This document shows positions 7,673 through 14,302 of a stretch of 29,312 nucleotides of DNA, piece after piece. The translations under genes and the position numbers were made by a program. Numbering within the stretch: the stretch's first letter is position 1; each line of letters opens with the position of its first letter. Below the pieces are notes generated by a model, which saw only the letters and a list, made by a program, of their open reading frames with translations, did not search any database and was not told the origin of the DNA. The stretch comes from a virus. The stretch covers positions 1 through 29,312 of the IMG/VR virus record IMGVR_UViG_3300049434_000097; one strand, given 5' to 3'.

Positions 7673-8140
7673 CTATCCAGCTCCTGCCATCATCGCGTCG
7701 ACGTCGGCGACGAAGGGCGGGATCAGGCCGGCTGAAGGAGCACTCTTCCACCACTCGGCGCCATAAGGCGTGCGCAGGAGGACAACGAACTGGGCGCAGG
7801 AGAATTCGAAGGTGCCCGGCGGAAACACGCCGCGCTGCGTCCGGTCCCAGATATGGAAGCTCGCCCAGGCATATTCGTTGAGCATCATGTCGAGCCGCAG
7901 CCGGTCGGGGGTGTCAAGCGCCCTCTTCCCGGAAAGGCCCTCGGTCATCAGCTCGGCGATGTCGCGGTGCTGGGTGATCGTCATGCGGACCGCGGTCCAC
8001 TGCGCCATCGTGCTGTTGTGCTCATTGCGTTGCAGCTCCGCAGTCTGCTGCCGGATCTGCAAGCCGACGAAGACCAGGGAGAGGATGACGCCCACACTTG
8101 CGACGATCTGTGACAGATAGGATAGCTGTTCGAGCGACAT
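7673..8140 (-). CDS. Single-span membrane protein, unknown function
   Basis: A 155-residue protein from an ATG at 8140, preceded by GGGGGGAA. Residues 9-27 form a single membrane helix, followed by a Gln/Arg-rich helix (LQIRQQTAELQRNEHN) and a predicted helical soluble domain. This layout, a short N-terminal anchor then about 120 helical residues with conserved Trp and Arg, matches a family of hypothetical proteins common in proteobacterial chromosomes. The soluble part would lie in the cytoplasm or periplasm depending on topology. It is divergent from the NTF2-like gene, with a repeat between them. Confidence 0.65.
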   Translation of the reverse strand: MSLEQLSYLSQIVASVGVILSLVFVGLQIRQQTAELQRNEHNSTMAQWTAVRMTITQHRDIAELMTEGLSGKRALDTPDRLRLDMMLNEYAWASFHIWDRTQRGVFPPGTFEFSCAQFVVLLRTPYGAEWWKSAPSAGLIPPFVADVDAMMAGAG

Positions 8141-8184
8141 GGCGCGTTCCCCCCAAATGCCGAGGGAGGGTAGACGAATGCAGC

Positions 8185-8208
8185 GTCCGCTTTCCACCCG
8201 TTGCGGAC
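8185..8208. repeat. Palindromic intergenic repeat (simple copy)
   Basis: The cleanest 24-bp copy: GTCCGC, TTTCCACCC plus three bases, then GCGGAC, so the ends pair perfectly. It lies between two divergent genes. Confidence 0.7.
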
Positions 8209-8262
8209 GCGAGGCTTCCAGCGCATCAGCTGTGGTGCGAACGTGGTGAGGGGGAATCCGCG

Positions 8263-8610
8263 ATGGGTGGTGCCGAGTTGGTCGAGCGGGCGGTTTCAGC
8301 CTTCAATGCTCACGATCCTGCGGCGTTTTCCGCGACCTTCGCCGAGGATGGGGCGATCTACGAATTTCCGGATCGGGCCGCCGCACAGGGAAGGAACCAA
8401 ATCAGAGACTATGTCGGCGGCATGTTCGAAGCCTTTCCCGCCGCGAAGGTCGCTCTCCTCGGCCGCATAGACCTTGGCCTGCGGCAGATCACGCACGAAC
8501 GTATCGACCGGGGAGACGGGTCGCCGGCCTATGAGGCCGGGCTGATTTACACCTTGTCGGGAGATGCGATTTCACGGATGGATTTCATCCGTGAGGCCCG
8601 GGGAGACTGA
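8263..8610 (+). CDS. NTF2-like / SnoaL-like fold protein
   Basis: A 115-residue protein with AGGGGGAA before the ATG at 8263. Its opening (ELVERAVSAFNAHDPAAFSATFAEDGAIYEFP) is the classic N-terminal helix-plus-strand of SnoaL/NTF2-like domains, with the 'N..D...F...F..D' pattern; the next strand has GRNQIRDYVGGMFEAFP, the family's second helix. The length is right for one domain. Members are ring-opening enzymes, isomerases or simply small-ligand binders. No catalytic set can be assigned here, so the activity is unknown. It is a plus-strand single gene within the cargo block. Confidence 0.75.
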   Translation: MGGAELVERAVSAFNAHDPAAFSATFAEDGAIYEFPDRAAAQGRNQIRDYVGGMFEAFPAAKVALLGRIDLGLRQITHERIDRGDGSPAYEAGLIYTLSGDAISRMDFIREARGD

Positions 8611-8687
8611 TCGCGACGGCCCATCGCCGCCAGATCGCTCCTCCCAACGAGGCGTGAAGCGGCTGAACAATCGCCGCGTCGAATCGG

Positions 8688-9152
8688 CTACAGGTGCAGA
8701 CCCAGAAACGACGCGCCGGGAACCGGATTGAATGAAACCGGATCGGCTGCAACGAAACCCATCGCCTCATATAGTTTCCGTGCGGAGACGGAGCTCTCCA
8801 TCACGTCCAGCCTCATCTCGCGGTAGCCGACGGTTCGCGCCTCAGCGATCAATCGGCCGACGAGGGCACGACCGAGATGGTGGCCACGCGCGCCCGGCCG
8901 GACATAAAGTCGTTTCATTTCACATATTTCGATACTGACCTTTCGAAATGCGACGCAGCCCTGGATGAAGCCGCCCCGATCGGCGAGCAGGACGCACCCG
9001 GGAGGCGGTGCGTATTTGCCGGGCAAGTTCTCGAACTCGGCGTGGTTTCCCTGAAAATCAAGATTCACCGGGGAATTCGCGATAAACTCTCGCCAGATGC
9101 CGAGCACCGAGGCTGTATCGTCGGGAAACGATGCGTGCCTGATGACGGTCAT
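8688..9152 (-). CDS. GNAT-family N-acetyltransferase
   Basis: A 154-residue protein. Residues 85-95 carry the acetyl-CoA pyrophosphate-binding loop (R-P-G-A-R-G-H-H-L-G-R), and ARKLYEAMGF at 124-133 is the typical motif B/C-terminal element. Length and motif order fit a standard single-domain GNAT. It transfers acetyl from acetyl-CoA to an amine; the substrate cannot be inferred. The start at 9152 is chosen because homologous domains begin near TVIRHA; longer readings upstream run into duplicated leader sequence and are not credible. No strong ribosome site is visible. Confidence 0.8.
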   Translation of the reverse strand: MTVIRHASFPDDTASVLGIWREFIANSPVNLDFQGNHAEFENLPGKYAPPPGCVLLADRGGFIQGCVAFRKVSIEICEMKRLYVRPGARGHHLGRALVGRLIAEARTVGYREMRLDVMESSVSARKLYEAMGFVAADPVSFNPVPGASFLGLHL

Positions 9153-9156
9153 AGGA

Positions 9157-9279
9157 TCACTGGTTGGCGGGAGACCATGGCAGCATTGCGGCGGCCGTTT
9201 GCGGCAGCCTCGGCGGTCCATTGCAGAGCATCCGCGGCGCGGGTGATCCGGACGAGGATCCGCGGGGGGGCAAGCCCAT
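9157..9279 (-). pseudogene. Remnant of a duplicated phage gene start
   Basis: A diverged copy of the leader and first codons of the ejection-type gene at 5140: GAAGGAAA-type site, an ATG at 9279, then Met-Gly-Leu and a Ser-rich stretch, as in that gene. The frame closes after 40 codons at 9157, five bases before the GNAT gene. The rest of the gene is absent. A real small peptide is possible but unlikely. Confidence 0.4.
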
Positions 9280-9442
9280 GGGGTTTCCTTCATGAAAAAG
9301 GCGGACCCGGGGGCCGCCTTGCTTCCGGTGATTGTTGGAATGGAGCGGCCGGAGCCCGACCGGGTTCGGAGGGCGGGCAAAAGCCGGTGCCGGATTATCT
9401 GTTCACGCCTTGCGTCGAAGGTCTGGGAACGACCCATTGCGG
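9277..9442. repeat. Diverged duplicate of the 5138-5461 leader segment
   Basis: The plus strand from 9277 to about 9397 aligns with 5138-5258: shared TTTCCTTCATGAAAAA, terminator stem, CGACCGG, GGCGGGCAA and GTGCCGG landmarks in the same order. About 9398-9442 then aligns with 5416-5461 (TTCACGCCTTGCGTCGAA, CGACCCATTGCGG). The element at 5257-5408 is missing here. Confidence 0.65.
9295..9318 (-). terminator. Terminator hairpin in the duplicated leader
   Basis: The counterpart of the terminator at 5156. On the minus strand a G+C stem (GGCGGCCC paired, with one mismatch, to GGTCCGCC) is followed by five Ts (9295-9299). It may still stop transcripts running towards the GNAT gene. Confidence 0.5.
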
Positions 9443-9574
9443 ACATTCCCGCTTCGGGTACGGTAACCAGGATGAGCGCGATCAAAGCGGCGGCCCACGA
9501 TCATCGGGGCCGCAGCGCCCGTACCTCCGATCGTTTTCTGGGCGGCGACAGGGCAACAGTCGCCCTCGAAATCC
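9319..9574. other. Non-coding gap downstream of the XRE gene
   Basis: The left part is the duplicated leader and the half-palindrome CGACCCATTGCGGAC (9430-9443). The right part, up to the XRE stop codon at 9575, is G+C-rich with no recognisable gene or hairpin. Confidence 0.4.
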
Positions 9575-9922
9575 CTACGTTCTGACCACGATCTCAACTT
9601 GCTGAGGAGACACCTCAAACAGAGCGGCGATCTGGTGCCGAAACTGATCCAAACGCTCGCCTCGGCTTAATTGGGGCTGATCCGGGGAACGAGCGACTTC
9701 GGCGGACGGGGGTTGCGGCCTACCGTTGAGCTGCATCCAACTGACTTCAAGTGCCTTCTCCAGCTTCAACAGGACTTCCAGTCGGGGCCTGACGCCATGC
9801 TCCTCCCAATTGTTCACGGCAGTCGGGCTTACACCCACTCTCCGGGCCAGATCAGACTTGCTGAGGCCGGCAAGCTTCCGGAAGTGCTTGATTGGGCTGC
9901 CTTCATGTCGCGGCATAGCCAT
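9575..9922 (-). CDS. XRE-family HTH transcriptional regulator
   Basis: A 115-residue protein with a helix-turn-helix of the Cro/C1 type at residues about 11-63; the recognition pair is SKSDLARRVGVSPTAVNNWE. The C-terminal part (70-115) is a short helical tail ending in QQVEIVVRT. GGAGA lies about 8 nt before the ATG at 9922. Upstream lie two copies of TTGTTTAAAC at an 18-bp spacing, which look like its own operator. It could be a cargo regulator or a decayed phage repressor; no phage cro-like partner is seen beside it. Confidence 0.8.
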   Translation of the reverse strand: MAMPRHEGSPIKHFRKLAGLSKSDLARRVGVSPTAVNNWEEHGVRPRLEVLLKLEKALEVSWMQLNGRPQPPSAEVARSPDQPQLSRGERLDQFRHQIAALFEVSPQQVEIVVRT

Positions 9923-9954
9923 GGTCTGTCTCCGAGGTTGGGGTCACCACGGTG

Positions 9955-9991
9955 GTTTAAACAAAACTTGAAGTTTAAACAAGGTGTTTAA
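9955..9991 (-). promoter_or_regulatory. Probable operator/promoter of the XRE gene
   Basis: Two identical GTTTAAACAA blocks (9955-9964 and 9973-9982) start 18 bp apart, and a third partial GTTTAA lies at 9986-9991. On the gene's strand they read TTGTTTAAAC, so the first could supply a -35 TTGTTT and the second a -10-like TTTAAA. The A+T richness stands out sharply in this G+C-rich window. Autoregulation is inferred. Confidence 0.55.
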
Positions 9992-10019
9992 TGTCGGCGC
10001 CGCGGGCGAATGGGTCAGT

Positions 10020-10043
10020 GTCCGCTTTCCGCCCATTGCGGAC
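10020..10043. repeat. Palindromic intergenic repeat (simple copy)
   Basis: A GTCCGC-TTTCCGCCC-ATT-GCGGAC copy with one change from the 8185 copy in the middle. It lies between the divergent XRE gene and the following secreted gene. Confidence 0.65.
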
Positions 10044-10069
10044 GATGGGATCAGCAGTAGATTGAGGTC

Positions 10070-10468
10070 ATGTGGCAACTGGCTGCGCTTGCCCTGGTCC
10101 TGGAGCCTCCCGACCGAGCCGGCGGTGTGACCGCGGAAGGCGTGGCCTTCGGGCCTCGGATGACGCTCACGTGCACATGGTTCACAAACTTCGAGAACAG
10201 CAGGTTCGAGCAGTGCCGGAGCGATGGAGCAAACCTCCTTCCCTCCAGAGACGGAGCTTCGGTGCAGTGCGTCGGGCGAAGCTGTGAGCAACTGGACGCG
10301 GGGGCTCGACGGGCCGATCGCTCGAGAAGATCGGAGCCGCCCCGGGGGAGCTTCACCGTCCGAATAGTGGGCCGAATAAGCGTTCACCAACACGAGCGCC
10401 GGTATCTTGGGGACGGCGCCAGCACGGTGCTGGTCGAAAGAGTCCTGAGCGTCCGCAGGTCGAGGTAA
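10070..10468 (+). CDS. Small secreted protein, unknown function
   Basis: A 132-residue protein. It starts with a short hydrophobic stretch (WQLAALALVL) that may be a signal peptide or anchor. The body has Cys in TCTWFTNFENSRFEQC and QCVGRSCEQ contexts and a beta-rich C-terminal section (GSFTVRIVGRISV...RRYLGDG...VLVERVLSV). Composition and Cys spacing look like a real protein rather than a chance reading. GAGG stands 3 nt from the ATG, which is short; a leaderless transcript is possible. I recognise no family. It is divergent from the XRE gene and shares its upstream region. Confidence 0.6.
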   Translation: MWQLAALALVLEPPDRAGGVTAEGVAFGPRMTLTCTWFTNFENSRFEQCRSDGANLLPSRDGASVQCVGRSCEQLDAGARRADRSRRSEPPRGSFTVRIVGRISVHQHERRYLGDGASTVLVERVLSVRRSR

Positions 10469-10601
10469 GAGTCCGTGTTTCCTGTGGATGCGATCGTCGC
10501 TGGACGGCGGGGTGCCAGGGCGGAACTCCTTCCTGAGCGCCTGGAGACGGAGTCGCCGCCGCCGTCAGAAAGCGTCGAGAACGCGATCGTTCGATTCGAT
10601 C

Positions 10602-10625
10602 AATCGGATCGCAAGCCGCTCTAAG
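10602..10625. repeat. Isolated inverted end matching the 12136 element
   Basis: Reading AATCGGATCGCAAGCCGCTCTAAG, the reverse complement differs by only about three bases and one insertion from the first 23 bases at 12136. It lies 17 bp from the beta-lactamase-family stop codon, in inverted orientation to the 12136 end, so the gene is flanked by the two. Confidence 0.5.
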
Positions 10626-10641
10626 GGCGTGCTTCGAGCCG

Positions 10642-12099
10642 TCAGTTGGCAGGCAGTCGATGCGCGGCGAACAGCGCGATGCTCTCGGCGGTGCCAGGAT
10701 CCCGGTTGGAGAGGACGATCACGGTGAAGCCACTGCCCGGGAAATAGTATAGCGCGCCGCACTGGCCGGGAGCGTCGCCAGTATGTCCGATGTAACGGCC
10801 GGTTCCCTCCATCGACCCACCGAAATCGAAGTGGGCGAACTGCCCGTCATCCGTTCTTATCCCGCCGTCGACAAGCCTCTGGAGCGTGTCGCTCCGCAAC
10901 AGCCGATGGGACGTCAGGCCGTTGACGAACCTGTAGAAGTCGCCGACTGTCGAGTAGCCGCCCCCAGCAGACGTGCCGCCGAGTGGAAGCGTCTCATCGG
11001 CCCGCCTGAGCCGAGGTCCGGACCCCATATAGCCGATGGCCCGGCGCGGCAGAACGATGCTCTCCGGCAGGTTTCCGGTGGAGGCCATGCCCGCCGGATC
11101 GAAGATATTCCGCCGAATATAATCGTCGTAGCTGAGCCCGGATACTTCTTCCACGATCCGTCCAAGCAGGATGAAGCCGTAGTTGCTGTATTCGGAGCGG
11201 CTTCCGGGGGTGAAATCCAAAGGACGCGGGCCAAACAGCTCCACATAATCCCTCAAGCTGCGCAGCGACGCCCTGTGCGCATCGCGTTCGGGCCCGAATA
11301 TGTCTCCCGTTCCGCCGCTGTGGGAGAGAAGGTGGGCGATCGTCACCCTGGCTGCGACGTCCCGGTTCGGGTAATCGGGCAGATAGCGTCCGATGGGCGC
11401 CGCCAGGTCGAGCCGGCCATCCTGGGCCAACTGCATGATCGCGACGGCCGTGAACATCTTGCCCATCGAACCGAACCGAAACTGAGTGTCGAGGGCGTTC
11501 GGCCTGGGGTTCTCGCGATCCGCCAGACCATAAGCTCTCTGGAAGAGCACACGCCCCCTTCGCGCCAACAGGACGGCCCCCGAAAACCGATCGCTTGCCA
11601 CCCTGCTCGCCAGCCGCGCCTGGACAGCCTGGATCAGCATGGGTGGCGCGAGCTTCGGCGGTCTGGCGAAGCCGGGCGGAACCTCATCGGTCATGCGAAG
11701 GAAGACGAATTCGATCCTGTCGGCGGCGGTTGCGCCCAATCTGAATTGCGCGGTGGCGTAGGAATCGAAGTTCGGATCGAACATCCACAGGTCCACGCTG
11801 CCCGGATCGGCGGATTTGACGCCGCAGAGCTGAAGGCCGCGCAGATTGCTCCTCAATTCCAGCCACCGCTCTCGAGGCCCAAGCAGCACGGGGCCACGAT
11901 CCTCGATGAAGCGGAGGTAAGCCGCGTCATCCGCGGTGTCGATCGCATGGAGCCATTCCTGGGCCAGCCGCACCGCCGAAATGGTCGACGGCAACTGCGA
12001 GCCACCCGTTGGCGGAGCCTGTGCACAATCGGTCGGTACCGACGAAGGCGAGCCAGGACTTGCAGCGGCAAGCAACATTGCGAGAGCGGTCGGAAGCAT
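10642..12099 (-). CDS. Serine beta-lactamase-family hydrolase (class C/esterase type)
   Basis: A 485-residue exported protein with a signal peptide at residues 1-18. Residues about 40-145 form an N-terminal NTF2-like region. The catalytic domain follows with all three family motifs: S211-M-G-K214 (nucleophile and base), Y304-S-N306, and H439-T-G441 in place of the KTG box. The HTG variant is common in EstB-type esterases and D-aminopeptidases of this fold, so hydrolysis of an ester or peptide is more likely than antibiotic resistance. It should act in the periplasm. GGAG lies 8 nt before the ATG. CTAGAGCG-type repeat ends flank the gene on both sides, as if moved as a unit. Confidence 0.85.
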   Translation of the reverse strand: MLPTALAMLLAAASPGSPSSVPTDCAQAPPTGGSQLPSTISAVRLAQEWLHAIDTADDAAYLRFIEDRGPVLLGPRERWLELRSNLRGLQLCGVKSADPGSVDLWMFDPNFDSYATAQFRLGATAADRIEFVFLRMTDEVPPGFARPPKLAPPMLIQAVQARLASRVASDRFSGAVLLARRGRVLFQRAYGLADRENPRPNALDTQFRFGSMGKMFTAVAIMQLAQDGRLDLAAPIGRYLPDYPNRDVAARVTIAHLLSHSGGTGDIFGPERDAHRASLRSLRDYVELFGPRPLDFTPGSRSEYSNYGFILLGRIVEEVSGLSYDDYIRRNIFDPAGMASTGNLPESIVLPRRAIGYMGSGPRLRRADETLPLGGTSAGGGYSTVGDFYRFVNGLTSHRLLRSDTLQRLVDGGIRTDDGQFAHFDFGGSMEGTGRYIGHTGDAPGQCGALYYFPGSGFTVIVLSNRDPGTAESIALFAAHRLPAN

Positions 12100-12135
12100 T
12101 TCTCGACTCCAGGTTACGTCCGGTCCCAGGCCAGC

Positions 12136-12302
12136 CTAGAGCGGTTTGCGATCTGATTGCATCAGATCGACCGCTCCAGGTTGTTGTCTTGCCGCGATTT
12201 CCGAGTCGTCGGAATGAGCGGGTGCGGATGTCCCCCGGACATCCGCAGCCATGCCGGGGGCATGGCGGCCCGCTCATGCCATCCGACTAGAAATCGCTCT
12301 AG
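12136..12302. repeat. CTAGAGCG-ended MITE-like element
   Basis: A 167-bp non-coding element with terminal inverted repeats: CTAGAGCGGTTT at the left and AAATCGCTCTAG at the right. Internal inverted repeats include GATCTGATTGCATCAGATC (around 12150) and a CATCCG/GGACATCC-type cluster. It has no reading frame of note. The same end occurs at 5257 and, inverted, at 10602. Confidence 0.65.
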
Positions 12303-12324
12303 TCTCGGCTTTTAGCGCAGACAT

Positions 12325-12348
12325 GTCGGCTTTCCACCCGTAGCGGAC
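12325..12348. repeat. Palindromic intergenic repeat (simple copy)
   Basis: GTCGGC-TTTCCACCC-GTA-GCGGAC, with one end base changed from the 8185 copy. It is the last copy before the phage genes resume at 12405 and so marks the edge of the cargo block. Confidence 0.65.
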
Positions 12349-12404
12349 AATCCCGCGACGCCGGTTTGTAAGCGACACAAAGCCCACTTTGGGGTCTTAG
12401 AACA

Positions 12405-12779
12405 TCAAGGCCGCAATTCCTTCCTGAGCGCGACCTGGTGCGGGGCATAGCCACGGGCTTTGAGGGCGCGCATCCAGCCGGAGCGGCTTTCGACGATCGC
12501 GCAGGTGCAGCCCAGCGCCTTCCCCCACGCCTCGGCCCGGGGGATGAGCTGTTCATTGATCTCCTCGATCCGCCCCGCCGCGACGAGCCCGTGCACGGCT
12601 CGCGCGCCGCCGGGATAATCCCTTATCTCGGCAACGATGGCAGCGTGCTCGCCGACCCAGAGCCGGGCGCGGCCGGAGAGGATCAGGGCGTCGAGATGCT
12701 CGATGGGGTAGAAGGCAGGATCCATCGCCTCCGCGAGTTGGGGGCGGAAGCGGACGTAGCCTGCCCAATCGGGGATCAT
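12405..12779 (-). CDS. GNAT-like phage protein, probable virion accessory
   Basis: A 124-residue protein whose C-terminal part (CAIVESRSGWMRALKARGYAPHQVALRKEL) is the typical last helix and strand of the GNAT fold. No clear acetyl-CoA pyrophosphate loop is seen, so enzymatic activity is doubtful. Its ATG overlaps the stop of the gp10-like gene by four bases (ATGA), showing it belongs to the tail operon. GNAT-like small proteins without obvious activity occur in podovirus virion modules (T7 gp13 is one), which supports a virion or assembly role by analogy. It is the last phage gene before the large cargo block. Confidence 0.7.
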   Translation of the reverse strand: MIPDWAGYVRFRPQLAEAMDPAFYPIEHLDALILSGRARLWVGEHAAIVAEIRDYPGGARAVHGLVAAGRIEEINEQLIPRAEAWGKALGCTCAIVESRSGWMRALKARGYAPHQVALRKELRP

Positions 12780-14269
12780 CGCTGGCCCGTCGCGACCACG
12801 TCCAGACAGGGCTTGCCGAACCGAAACGCGGATAGCGCGGCCGAACTGGAGAACTTGAACTCCCCGATCATGCCCGAAGCCCTGAAATCCTTCTTCGTCG
12901 CGCCCACAGAGAGTGTGTAAGGCCCTATCGTCACCGCAGTCGATTGCGGCCTGTCGCGCATATAGGCGGTGAGGGAAATGTCGCCGATCTGCCCGCTGAA
13001 ATCGGGGATGATCCGGGTTATCATTGTCCGGCGCGCCGCGTTGTCGAGATACATGTCCCCCACGGTGATCGAGGGGCTGATCGAAGATGCGACGCCGCCC
13101 CCGTCATAGGCAACGCCCGTCGTGTCACCGTGCTTGAAAATGTGGAGGTCATTCGCGGCGAGGAAGGTGAGCGGGGCCTGATCCAGAGAGTTGATGATCG
13201 GCGAGACACAGATTGCGGTTCTCGGCATCGATCCGCGGAACCAGACCGGGCGCTCGGCGCGGGCGCTCTCCGCGATCGAATACGCGACATAGCGAGAGCC
13301 CGACGAGGCGTTGTCGCGGGTGTCAGCGTAGAAAAACCAAAGCTCTAGATAGACGGGCAGCGCCACCATCCGGTCATATGGAGCCGCGCCTGGATCGTAA
13401 TTCGCCAGGAGTTCATTACGGATGGGGCATGGGATCGTGAAGGGCAGCGCCCCCGGCGTATATTGATGCAGGCTAAGGTCGGTTCCCATCCAATAGGCCG
13501 ACGCATTGACCACGCAGACCGCGTCGCGGCTCGTCGGACCGGCAACATCGTCGATAATGTCGAAGCGGTAGGTCTGGCTGGGGTCGCCGATATATTGGCC
13601 GAGATAGACCTTCGCCTGCGTCCAAACCACGACATAGCTACCCACCCGACGCGCGGCGACGATCGAGCCGGAGCCTTCAAGGATATGTTCGAAAGCGTTG
13701 TTCGTCGCGCTGGTCGTCCAGTTGGTGTAATCCTCCAGATCGGAGCCGCGGATGCACAGCCCGTTGAAGGTTGTCGAGACTTCCTCGTTGCAGCCGAATG
13801 CGAGAACCTGGCGCTGGGCCGTGACGAGCATGTCCGTGATCGCGTCCGGCGCCTGCGTGACTTCCGTCGCGACGCCCGCGCCCGTATATTTGTAGAGCGT
13901 GGAGCCACTTGGCACGAACAATGCGACTGCGCCGAAAGCATCGAACGCCCAAGATGTAATCGTGCCGCCGGCCGGGACGCCCACAGCCGTTATGTCGCTG
14001 ATCGTGGTTGTCAGGCTCCCGGCGGAGCTCGCGTAAGTCTTGCTCGTCATGCCATAAAGGGCGCGATAGGAGCTGCCGACCTTTAGCACCGCTATGCCAT
14101 TGCACCCGCCGCCTGCGGCGATCGTCGCGGGCGCTGACCAGCCCTCAATGACTTGAGGCTTCCCCTCGTAAAAGCGCACATTGTTGCCGTCGATATACCG
14201 GCCCGCCGAGGAAAAGGCCGTGTCGTCGGAATTCAGTCCAGGCTGCGGAGCAAGTGGAACGAGGGTCAT
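12776..14269 (-). CDS. Tail hub/DNA-stabilisation protein, P22 gp10-like
   Basis: A 497-residue protein starting at an ATG at 14269 with GGAGG 9 nt upstream; further upstream in-frame codons overlap the glycosyltransferase and are not part of it. It is beta-rich throughout, with repeated aromatic-Gly turns suggesting a propeller-like fold, as in P22 gp10, which closes the portal and joins the tail needle. The opening (PLAPQPGLNSDDTAF...GRYIDGNNVRFYEGKPQVIEGW) is a typical start of this group. P22 gp10 is 472 residues, so the size agrees. It is followed by the GNAT-like gene with ATGA overlap. Confidence 0.75.
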   Translation of the reverse strand: MTLVPLAPQPGLNSDDTAFSSAGRYIDGNNVRFYEGKPQVIEGWSAPATIAAGGGCNGIAVLKVGSSYRALYGMTSKTYASSAGSLTTTISDITAVGVPAGGTITSWAFDAFGAVALFVPSGSTLYKYTGAGVATEVTQAPDAITDMLVTAQRQVLAFGCNEEVSTTFNGLCIRGSDLEDYTNWTTSATNNAFEHILEGSGSIVAARRVGSYVVVWTQAKVYLGQYIGDPSQTYRFDIIDDVAGPTSRDAVCVVNASAYWMGTDLSLHQYTPGALPFTIPCPIRNELLANYDPGAAPYDRMVALPVYLELWFFYADTRDNASSGSRYVAYSIAESARAERPVWFRGSMPRTAICVSPIINSLDQAPLTFLAANDLHIFKHGDTTGVAYDGGGVASSISPSITVGDMYLDNAARRTMITRIIPDFSGQIGDISLTAYMRDRPQSTAVTIGPYTLSVGATKKDFRASGMIGEFKFSSSAALSAFRFGKPCLDVVATGQR

Positions 14270-14302
14270 ATCCGCAGCCTCCGTCTGTGCTATGTAATGG
14301 AG

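Noticed and set aside
9153-9485. A longer GNAT protein beginning in the duplicated leader
   Set aside because: The extension translates repeats and the terminator, and the family's fold starts at residue 1 of the shorter form.
9575-9922. The XRE regulator as the phage repressor of a lysogeny switch
   Set aside because: No partner cro-like gene, integrase or early promoter pair is nearby, and it lies among host-type cargo with host repeats.
10642-12099. The hydrolase as an antibiotic-resistance gene
   Set aside because: It has an HTG rather than KTG third motif and an extra N-terminal domain, more like an esterase or peptidase of the same fold; resistance cannot be claimed.
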